Shown: positions 1-5,520 of the stretch, in pieces
Layout of the letters: every line of letters begins with the position of its first letter
Numbering within the stretch: the first letter of the stretch is position 1
NCBI GenBank assembly: GCA_959018045.1
Contig: CAUEJN010000045.1
Location: forward strand, 1-8,646
Length of the DNA: 8,646 bases
Direction of reading: 5' to 3'
Origin: an uncultured Butyricicoccus sp.
GTDB taxonomy: Bacteria > Bacillota > Clostridia > Oscillospirales > Butyricicoccaceae
Translations under genes and position numbers: made by a program
Notes under the pieces: model-generated
Databases searched by the model: none
Seen by the model: only the letters and a program-made list of their open reading frames with translations
What the model was told of the DNA's origin: nothing

Positions 1-5
1 TGCTC

Positions 6-42
6 GAAACCCGGTCTACAGGTCAACTGTAGGCCGGGTTTC
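6..42. repeat. strong inverted repeat (hairpin) at left edge
   Basis: Arms 6-21 and 27-42 pair along their full length: nine pairs from GAAACCCGG, one G-T wobble, then CTACAG with CTGTAG, around a 5-nt loop (GTCAA). No run of T follows on the plus strand, and none on the minus strand, so it is not a textbook intrinsic terminator by itself. It lies 11 nt before a true terminator hairpin. It probably belongs to the 3' end of a transcript entering from the left, or acts as a 3' stabilising stem. Confidence 0.6.
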
Positions 43-52
43 TCGACAAACT

Positions 53-88
53 GAGTCCGCAGAATGCTTCTGCGGACTTTTTCTATTT
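53..88 (+). terminator. intrinsic terminator of a plus-strand gene left of the window
   Basis: An 11-bp perfect stem (AGTCCGCAGAA 54-64 with TTCTGCGGACT 68-78) closes a 3-nt loop (TGC). It is followed on the plus strand by TTTTTCTATTTT. The T-rich side shows that it ends plus-strand transcription from a gene outside the window. Read from the minus strand, the stem is followed only by CAGTTTG, so it would be a weaker stop for the operon that ends at 97, though it could serve both convergent units. Confidence 0.85.
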
Positions 89-96
89 TGTAGTTG

Positions 97-765
97 TTAC
101 AAATGAAATCTTCTCGCAGCCTCATCACGCATGTACCGGTGGAAAAATACTACAAGTATCACCAGCGTGAGGAACGAACCACCCGAACAAATCATGCTGG
201 GAAGCTTGACCTGTACCTTGTCGAGTAACATAAGCACAATCGGCGCAATCCATCCGAGAATGGACAGCACGCCAATCCAACCAACCGCATCCACCATCGG
301 AACGTGTAGAATCAGTTTTAGGATGACCAACACACCAACACTACCGAGCAACAGAATGGGAATCACCCACTCGATCGACCAGGCGTGCCAGCCGGTGCCA
401 ATATCCCACGCAACCGACAGAATGGAAAACAGCAATGCCTGTGCGGTCAGGTTCTGCATGAGCAGGCGACGACGGGAAATGCCGAGCATGACAGAAAGCC
501 ACGCGCACAGCGATGCCGCAATGACCAGATACGGCCAGTTGCTCGAGGGATGCCAGATGGTCTCGACCTGAATGGAACAGGCGATCACGATGAGTACACA
601 CAGCGTGATGATGCGCCGCGCAACACGAGCCCGACGGTGGGGGGCGACAACCTGCGGGAAGACCTCACTTTGTGGGTCAGGTTCACCGGTCAACTGCCCA
701 CGGCACAGCGGACAGCGGCGCTTGCTGCCTGCAACCTTCACCTGACACAGCGGACAATATTGCAT
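97..765 (-). CDS. zinc-ribbon six-helix membrane protein (DUF6320-like)
   Basis: This 222-residue protein has two parts. The N-terminus carries two CPLC knuckles (C4/C7 and C18/C21), the C-x2-C...C-x2-C pattern of a zinc ribbon on the cytoplasmic side. About six hydrophobic helices follow, near residues 52-70, 77-95, 107-122, 133-153, 160-181 and 190-210, with short basic loops (RRAR, SRRR). There is no signal peptide. The overall shape matches DUF6320 proteins as I recall them; their function is unknown. The start is firm: ATG directly follows the TAA of the upstream acyltransferase gene, with GGAGG eight bases before it inside that gene's end. It is therefore the last gene of a three-gene operon and probably translationally coupled. 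By context it may anchor or assist the acyltransferase, or move its substrate or product; this is inference. Confidence 0.82.
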   Translation of the reverse strand: MQYCPLCQVKVAGSKRRCPLCRGQLTGEPDPQSEVFPQVVAPHRRARVARRIITLCVLIVIACSIQVETIWHPSSNWPYLVIAASLCAWLSVMLGISRRRLLMQNLTAQALLFSILSVAWDIGTGWHAWSIEWVIPILLLGSVGVLVILKLILHVPMVDAVGWIGVLSILGWIAPIVLMLLDKVQVKLPSMICSGGSFLTLVILVVFFHRYMRDEAARRFHL

Positions 766-2019
766 TTACGATCCCTCCCCGTACATGGTGTTGCTGCGGA
801 CTTCGAGCGAAACCCCGTCCTGCGTCAGACGTGCAAAGACACGGCGAATGACCGACGGGTCACGCATGGTGGTGGTAAATCCCAGATGGAGCTGTCCGTT
901 GTAGCTGCAAGTACACAGCTGAAGGGCATCGGTGCCGACAAAAACGCCGAAGCCCTTGACATAGGGCGCGACCGCGTCGGGCAGTTGGAATTTACCGATA
1001 TTGGACAGCGCGGCAGTCTCACCAACGTCGGAAATCAGACCGGACAGGAACAGAATCGGATATTTGACAAAGAGCGGAATGGGACGCAGGAGAAAATTGT
1101 GCTCGAGCGCCGCAAGGGTATTGAGCCGTGCAGCCAGGTTTTCCGCAGTCAGTTCGCGCTTGAACGCGGCTGCGGTTTGTTCCAGAATGTCGGAAAATTC
1201 ACCGCTGCGCTCGTTGAAGGCGTAAGACGCACGGATAATGCTGAAAAAGTTGCGCGCGGTGTGCGAGGGAAAGTAAGAGCGCAGATCGACCGGAACGGTG
1301 AGCACGACCGGCTTTTTGCGGTCACGGACGTACATACCGCCGTGGATCGCCTCGAACATGACCGCTGCCAGATAGACGGTCAGCGTCGTATCATACCGAT
1401 GCGCCGCTTGCAGTACCTGTTTAACGTCGCACACACCCTCGTATACCTTGAGGTCACCGCCGCGATGGGGCAGGCGATAGGCGCGCGGCTTGCGCTCGCG
1501 CTTGCTGCTGCGTCCATCCGATTTATAATACTTCTGAAATCCATCCTCCATGCGCTCGTCGAGTGCGGCGCGCGGCGGCTGGCATAGGTTTAGATCGTGC
1601 GCAAGCGACACGTATTCGGTTACCAGCGTTTGCAGCATCTCAATTGCGCCCGCACCGTCCGCAACGACGTGGAACACATCAAAATTGATCTTATTTTTCC
1701 AATAACTGACCTCAAACAGGGAAGAACGGCTGTCCTCATAGAGCGGTGAGCACGGCGGAGCATGTTCAGGCACGACACGAGCATGGCGTTCGGTCTGCTC
1801 CAAGTAATACCAAAACACACCGCGCCGCAGTACCGTCCGCAGATTGGGGTACTGTTCGACTGTGCGGTCGAGTGCGGCTTGCAGGACGGCAGGTTCGACC
1901 GTCTGAGTCAGCTCGCAAGTCAGTCGGAAGACCGCGGTGTCCGCCCCGTGAACCGTCGGCGGGAAAATTTTAGCTGCGTTGTCCAGCCGGTACCAGTCCG
2001 GTTTGTCTTGTCTGCGCAT
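766..2019 (-). CDS. HxxxDG acyltransferase / condensation-domain-like protein
   Basis: This 417-residue soluble protein resembles the CoA-dependent acyltransferase superfamily (alcohol acetyltransferase, PapA and condensation-domain fold). The catalytic motif HxxxDG is present as H117-VVA-D121-G122, following a beta strand (INFDVF). A second conserved block, VPVDLRSYFPS...RNFFS, lies at about residues 242-260 and resembles the PVDLR/NFF region of this family. The C-terminal part has a typical SNIGKFQLP segment. In this superfamily the histidine acts as general base, transferring an acyl group from a thioester to a hydroxyl or amine. No carrier-protein, adenylation or membrane segment is present, so it is a stand-alone enzyme. 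The start at ATG 2019 is supported by GGGAG ten bases upstream and by the N-terminal WYRLDNAAKIFP, which looks like a conserved family motif. It overlaps the upstream hydrolase by 100 bp and abuts the membrane-protein gene. Donor and acceptor substrates are unknown. Confidence 0.8.
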   Translation of the reverse strand: MRRQDKPDWYRLDNAAKIFPPTVHGADTAVFRLTCELTQTVEPAVLQAALDRTVEQYPNLRTVLRRGVFWYYLEQTERHARVVPEHAPPCSPLYEDSRSSLFEVSYWKNKINFDVFHVVADGAGAIEMLQTLVTEYVSLAHDLNLCQPPRAALDERMEDGFQKYYKSDGRSSKRERKPRAYRLPHRGGDLKVYEGVCDVKQVLQAAHRYDTTLTVYLAAVMFEAIHGGMYVRDRKKPVVLTVPVDLRSYFPSHTARNFFSIIRASYAFNERSGEFSDILEQTAAAFKRELTAENLAARLNTLAALEHNFLLRPIPLFVKYPILFLSGLISDVGETAALSNIGKFQLPDAVAPYVKGFGVFVGTDALQLCTCSYNGQLHLGFTTTMRDPSVIRRVFARLTQDGVSLEVRSNTMYGEGS

Positions 2020-2951
2020 ACGGTATCAACTCCCAAAAATTTTGCAATGAGCGCGTGCGCGTGCTGTACCTGCACGAATCGGGCGGGCAGGGAAATAAAG
2101 CCGTGCAGGGCATCGCGCATGCGGTGCAGATAGACCTGCGAGCCGGCACGGGAGAGCGCGGCACCATAGGCTTCGCCCTCATCGCGCAGCGGGTCAAATT
2201 CGGCTGTGATGACCAGCGTACGCGGCTGATGGCTGAGATCTTTCATCAAAAGCGGTGCAAAGTACGGATTTGTAAACGCACTGTCGTCTTGACCGGCGTA
2301 CAGGCGCATAAACTCCTGCACACGGTAGGAGGTCAGCAGATACCCTTCGCCGTTCTCGTGTACAGACGGAAACGGGGAGGATTCCGAGTGATCGGCAGCC
2401 GTCGCCGGATAAATCAAAATCTGCTGGTTGACCGTGAAATCACCCCGGTCACGCGCCAAAAGCGACACAGCAGCGGTCAGATTGCCGCCCGCACTGTCGC
2501 CGATGAGGGTAATGTCCTCGGGCTGCACGCCAAACTGTTCGGGATTGGCGTAAATGGCCTTGGCTGCCGCGTAACAGTCCTCCAAACCGACCGGGAAGGG
2601 AAACTCTGGGGCGCGGCGGTACTCCACCGAGGCGATCCGGCAGCCGGTTGCCTTGGCCAGCGCCTTGCAAACCTGATTGTAGGTGTCCACGCTCTCAAAC
2701 ACCCAGCCGCCGCCGTGGAAAAACAGCAGCAGCTGACTGCTGGTCTGCTGTTTGGGGGTGTAGATGCGCACCCGGATGGGGGTGCCGTCGATGGACTCGA
2801 TTTTTTGGTCCCACAGGTGATACAGGGGAGAGAGCGGCGAGGACTTGAGCGTGTACAGAGCACGCTCAATTTTATAGACCTTTTCGAGGTCTGCGGCAGC
2901 AGGATAAGACAGGAGTCTGAGCGCTGCCTGCATATGTTTATTGATCGCCAA
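1920..2951 (-). CDS. alpha/beta hydrolase, family IV (HSL-like) esterase
   Basis: This 343-residue cytoplasmic esterase/acyl-hydrolase belongs to the hormone-sensitive lipase family. Motifs appear in order: oxyanion-hole HGGGW at residues 79-83; EYRRAPEFPFP at 110-120; nucleophile elbow GDSAGG with S153; catalytic Asp in EFDPLRDEG (D253); catalytic His in ALHGF (H283). It has no signal peptide. The start is a TTG at 2951, chosen because AAAGGA lies about ten bases upstream; the first in-frame ATG (2933) has no ribosome binding site. The normal fold should end near FLG (about residue 307). The last 35 or so residues are basic and read across the start of the next gene in another frame, so they are probably non-functional read-through. 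It is first in the three-gene operon. Family members cleave short-chain esters; the substrate here is unknown, but its pairing with an acyltransferase suggests ester turnover. Confidence 0.88.
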   Translation of the reverse strand: MAINKHMQAALRLLSYPAAADLEKVYKIERALYTLKSSPLSPLYHLWDQKIESIDGTPIRVRIYTPKQQTSSQLLLFFHGGGWVFESVDTYNQVCKALAKATGCRIASVEYRRAPEFPFPVGLEDCYAAAKAIYANPEQFGVQPEDITLIGDSAGGNLTAAVSLLARDRGDFTVNQQILIYPATAADHSESSPFPSVHENGEGYLLTSYRVQEFMRLYAGQDDSAFTNPYFAPLLMKDLSHQPRTLVITAEFDPLRDEGEAYGAALSRAGSQVYLHRMRDALHGFISLPARFVQVQHAHALIAKFLGVDTVCADKTNRTGTGWTTQLKFSRRRFTGRTPRSSD

Positions 2952-3001
2952 TGCAACCGATTCCTTTCTAATCTTGTATGCGTATGGTTTTCCATGCTTT
3001 T

Positions 3002-3030
3002 ATCCTATCACAGTTTGTGCAAAATGTCAT
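3002..3030 (-). promoter_or_regulatory. promoter of the hydrolase operon
   Basis: On the minus strand, ATGACA (3025-3030; 5 of 6 to TTGACA) is separated by exactly 17 bp from TAGGAT (3002-3007; 4 of 6 to TATAAT). A TGn extension sits directly before the -10. The predicted transcript begins near 2995, about 45 bases before the TTG start. It is the only good sigma-A-like element upstream of the operon. It lies over the ragged 5' end of the decayed diguanylate cyclase gene. Confidence 0.6.
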
Positions 3031-3876
3031 GCAGAAAAGAAACCAAACTACCGGACAGAACAAGGACGGCCGGCAATCGCTATATTTTGGATACCGCTTA
3101 TAATAAGGAAGGGCAGCCGTACCTCTTACTGGCAATCCCGATGCACCAGCGCGGAGAACTCGTAGGCATATTGTATGGACAGTACCTGATTGGGGATATT
3201 CTGTACGATGTTGAGTGGGAGACCGAGGGTGACTGCTATTTCCAGATTAAGATCATGCTGCTCGACGTTTATCGATTGGGCGCAGACACGCGCGTTGTCG
3301 GTGTTCTGGAAAACTACGAGGAGCAGAAACAGAAGGATATGGAGATCGAGTGCCGTCGGCAGCAGGCCATTCACCTCAGCCGTCGCTCGCAGCACGACTT
3401 CCTGACCGGCTTGTTTAACCGTGAAACCTTTGAGGAATGGGTGGATCTGTACTTGGGAAGTGAGCCCGAGCGCATGCAGGCTTTCCTGATTCTGGAGCTT
3501 GACCACTTCAAGGAGATCAACGACACCATGGGTCACACCAAGGGCGACGAGGTGCTGCGCGATGTAGCCGGTGCGCTGCGTCATCAGTTCCGACGGGACG
3601 ACCTGATCGCGCGCCTGGGCGGTGACGAGTTTGTCATCCTGCTCAAGCATCTGGACAGTGACGCAGTAATCGAAAAGCTGACCGGTGCGCTGGGACAGGC
3701 TCTGCGCAAGACCTATACGCAGGGAGAAATCTCGCTGTCAATCAGTGCGTCGATTGGTGTCGCGCGCACCCATAGACGGCACGACCTTTGCCGAGCTGTA
3801 TCCCAAGGCGGATGCTGCACTCTACGCGGTCAAACGTCGCGGCAAGGACAGTTTCCAAATCTATCATCCCGAATAA
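3024..3876 (+). pseudogene. decayed sensor-PAS-GGDEF diguanylate cyclase
   Basis: This is the remnant of a membrane sensor diguanylate cyclase, which would make cyclic di-GMP from two GTP. In frame one it has a fragment of an extracellular Cache-like sensor (AIPMHQRGELVGILYGQY, about 3135-3188), then the end of a PAS-like domain (RVVGVLENYEEQKQKD), then a GGDEF domain. The domain contains LELDHFKEINDTMGH, the product-inhibition site RRDD (3591-3602), five residues, then GGDEF (3618-3632). After SIGVAR the frame is wrong. The correct C-terminus (APIDGTTFAELYPKADAALY...) continues in another frame to TAA at 3876, so there is a frameshift at the GC repeat 3761-3767. The 5' part is missing: the first in-frame ATG (3024) has no ribosome binding site, and the two-helix sensor anchor is gone. 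No transmembrane helix separates the sensor scrap from PAS, which implies an internal deletion. It is almost certainly non-functional. Confidence 0.85.
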
Positions 3877-3882
3877 ATGAAA

Positions 3883-3927
3883 ATCGCCCGTTCGGACAAG
3901 TACCGAGCGGGCGATCTGTTTTTATTT
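3883..3927. terminator. bidirectional terminator between the GGDEF remnant and nth
   Basis: A 13-bp stem (3883-3895 with 3903-3915, one G-T wobble) encloses a 7-nt loop (ACAAGTA). On the plus strand it is followed by CTGTTTTTATTT. On the minus strand the stem is followed by TTTCATTTATTC, also T-rich. It therefore sits in the right place and has the right shape to end both the plus-strand GGDEF transcript and minus-strand nth, whose stop codon is at 3930. Its survival beside a dead gene fits its continued use by nth. Confidence 0.88.
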
Positions 3928-3929
3928 AA

Positions 3930-4565
3930 TTATACACCAATCTGCGGGCAGATATCGCGCAGACAGCACATTTCACAGTGCGGCTTGGTGCGTGCGGTGC
4001 AGACATCACGGCCATGGTAGACCAGACGGTGACAGAAGTCGCTGCCTTCCTCGGGCGGAATGATCTTCCACAGCGCCATCTCGACCTTTTTGGGCTCCTT
4101 GATGCCGTCGACCAGTCCCATGCGGTTGACCAGTCGGATGCAGTGGGTGTCGGTCACGATGGCAGGCTTGCCGAACACGTCACCCATCACCAGATTGGCG
4201 CTCTTACGTCCCACACCGGGCAGTTTGAGCAGTTCTTCGAAGGTCTGCGGGATGCCGCAGTCGTACTGGTCGCGCAGTACCTTCATGCACGCGCTGATAT
4301 CGCGCGCCTTGCTCGGACCCAGTCCACAGGGATGAACAATCTTTTCGATTTCGTCCACGTCTGCTGCGGCCAGAGAGGCGACATCGGGGAATTTTTCGTA
4401 CAATTTTTCTACAACGACATTGACGCGTGCGTCGGTGCACTGCGCAGCCAGACGCAGGCTGACCAGCAGCTTCCAACCCTCGTTATAGTCGAGCGTGCAG
4501 GTCGCGTCAGGGTATTCACGCTTTAAGCGCTCGATGATTTCCAGCGCACGTTCCTGTTTGGTCAT
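3930..4565 (-). CDS. nth: endonuclease III (DNA glycosylase/AP lyase)
   Basis: Bifunctional base-excision repair enzyme that removes oxidised pyrimidines from DNA and nicks the abasic site. At 211 residues it matches the family's usual length. The helix-hairpin-helix is LPGVGRKSA (115-123) with catalytic lysine K121. The catalytic aspartate is D139 in VTDTH, and substrate-pocket Q42 lies in AAQCTD. The C-terminus carries the 4Fe-4S cluster cysteines C189, C197, C200 and C206, i.e. C-x7-C-x2-C-x5-C. The first gap is one residue longer than the x6 of the E. coli enzyme, and an extra cysteine (C201) follows. The start is ATG 4565 with AAAGGAAG eight bases upstream. It has its own promoter (4643-4671) and a leader of about 70 bases, so it is monocistronic, downstream of the Crp-type gene but not necessarily co-transcribed. 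Confidence 0.97.
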   Translation of the reverse strand: MTKQERALEIIERLKREYPDATCTLDYNEGWKLLVSLRLAAQCTDARVNVVVEKLYEKFPDVASLAAADVDEIEKIVHPCGLGPSKARDISACMKVLRDQYDCGIPQTFEELLKLPGVGRKSANLVMGDVFGKPAIVTDTHCIRLVNRMGLVDGIKEPKKVEMALWKIIPPEEGSDFCHRLVYHGRDVCTARTKPHCEMCCLRDICPQIGV

Positions 4566-4642
4566 AAGGGAATCTTCCTTTCTATTGGATCATCAGCAGG
4601 TCACTGACGGCATAAATGCGATTAACTCTCTTTATCAAATTT

Positions 4643-4671
4643 ATTATACCATAGACGTACGCAAATTTTAA
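4643..4671 (-). promoter_or_regulatory. promoter of nth
   Basis: On the minus strand a perfect TATAAT (4643-4648) with a TGn extension (TGG) is preceded, at 17-bp spacing, by TTAAAA (4666-4671; 4 of 6). Transcription would begin near 4636. The 142-bp gap between the crp-type gene and nth holds this promoter and the nth leader. I saw no clear rho-independent terminator for the crp-type gene in it, so some read-through into nth is possible. Confidence 0.7.
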
Positions 4672-4707
4672 CCACCAAACACAGTTTTTTTCACTTTTTC
4701 GACCGAA

Positions 4708-5382
4708 TCAGAGATCAGCAGCCTGCAATTCTGCGTACAGCAGGCTCTTATTCAGAATGCGAATACCGCCGCGCGAGACTTCAATGCTGCCGTTCGCCGA
4801 AAGCTGTTTCAAAATACGGCTTACCGCTTCGCGCGCTGAGCCGATGGCTTTGGCAAGCTGTTCCTGTGTCAGCGTTACATGGTCGCTGCCCGTGCTCGAC
4901 GACTCATCAATCAGGAAAGCGGCGACACGCTGGCGCAGGGTCAGGAAGAACATGCGCTCAACGGCCTGAATGAGATCGGACAGGCGCTCGGTGCTGCTGC
5001 GATATACATAGTTCTCTACGTACAGATTACGCGACATGAGATCGGAGAACAACGAGGTGGGGATAATGATGAGGTCGCAGTCGGTCTCGGCATCGATCTG
5101 TACATCAAAGGTAATGGCCGAGAGCACACAGGAAGCTGACAGCATGCAGGCATCGTTTTGACGCAGACGGTAGATCGCGGCCTCGCGTCCGTCCTGACTG
5201 AGCAGATAAACCCGCAGGATGCCGCGCACGACAAACAGCGGGCCGATGCAGTTGCAGCTGCCCATCTTTACGGCTTGTCCGGCGGAGAAGTGCGCGGTCA
5301 ATGCCTGCTCGCGCACGCGTTGCTGGTCTTCGGGCGATAAATGCGGCCAAAAGCTCTGTTTTTCTAATAATGTGAGATCCAT
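4708..5382 (-). CDS. Crp/Fnr-family transcriptional regulator
   Basis: This 224-residue regulator has an N-terminal cyclic-nucleotide-type sensor beta barrel (about 15-115), a long dimerisation helix (about 118-150), and a C-terminal winged helix (about 150-215). The last includes LTQEQLAKAIGSAREAVSRI, with recognition helix near 182-194 (SxREAVSR, as in Crp). The block GREAAIYRLRQNDACMLSASC (65-85) is typical of the Firmicutes subgroup with an LSASC motif. It lacks the GELAL...R signature of cAMP-binding Crp, so cAMP is probably not the ligand. Cysteines 43, 45, 79, 85 and 102 are present; the N-terminal four-cysteine cluster of FNR is not. The start is ATG 5382, with AAAGGA nine bases upstream. 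It is transcribed divergently from the DMT transporter, with both promoters within about 75 bp, so it may control that gene and itself. Effector unknown. Confidence 0.9.
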   Translation of the reverse strand: MDLTLLEKQSFWPHLSPEDQQRVREQALTAHFSAGQAVKMGSCNCIGPLFVVRGILRVYLLSQDGREAAIYRLRQNDACMLSASCVLSAITFDVQIDAETDCDLIIIPTSLFSDLMSRNLYVENYVYRSSTERLSDLIQAVERMFFLTLRQRVAAFLIDESSSTGSDHVTLTQEQLAKAIGSAREAVSRILKQLSANGSIEVSRGGIRILNKSLLYAELQAADL

Positions 5383-5415
5383 TCAGGGTCATCCTTTCTC
5401 GGGCTGTCTGCTGTC

Positions 5416-5445
5416 ATTGTAGCACGTCACGACGGCAGTTGGCAA
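5416..5445 (-). promoter_or_regulatory. promoter of the Crp/Fnr-type gene
   Basis: On the minus strand TTGCCA (5440-5445; 5 of 6) is separated by 18 bp from TACAAT (5416-5421; 5 of 6). Transcription would start near 5409, giving a leader of roughly 25 bases before ATG 5382. It lies back to back with the transporter promoter; the two -35 regions are about 16 bp apart. Confidence 0.68.
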
Positions 5446-5461
5446 GCGCGTGAAGTGATGA

Positions 5462-5490
5462 TTGCAGGACGGAAATGGGTGCGTTATAAT
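5462..5490 (+). promoter_or_regulatory. promoter of the DMT transporter gene
   Basis: A perfect TATAAT (5485-5490) stands 17 bp after TTGCAG (5462-5467; 3 of 6). The weak -35 beside a strong -10 is the pattern often seen at activated promoters, which fits the adjacent Crp-type regulator, but that link is inference. Its position also argues against the upstream in-frame GTG at 5455 as the translation start. Confidence 0.6.
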
Positions 5491-5520
5491 GGTGTGAAAG
5501 AAGGAAAAAGGGGAAACGAT

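Noticed and set aside
385..1587. 400-codon plus-strand open frame opposite the acyltransferase and membrane-protein genes
   Set aside because: It mirrors two well-supported minus-strand genes, has no recognisable domain and no ribosome binding site. Long antisense frames are expected in GC-biased codon use.
2055..3023. Plus-strand frame continuous with the GGDEF remnant but lying opposite the hydrolase
   Set aside because: It is the mirror of the hydrolase; the homology to a sensor cyclase begins only after about 3050.
4585..4610. Six-codon upstream open frame in the nth leader
   Set aside because: It has no ribosome binding site and is short enough to arise by chance.
5427..5453. TCACG...CGTGA inverted repeat in the crp/transporter gap as a Crp-type operator
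   Set aside because: The half-sites face outward and are 17 bases apart, unlike the TGTGA-N6-TCACA layout of Crp/Fnr sites; it could be chance.
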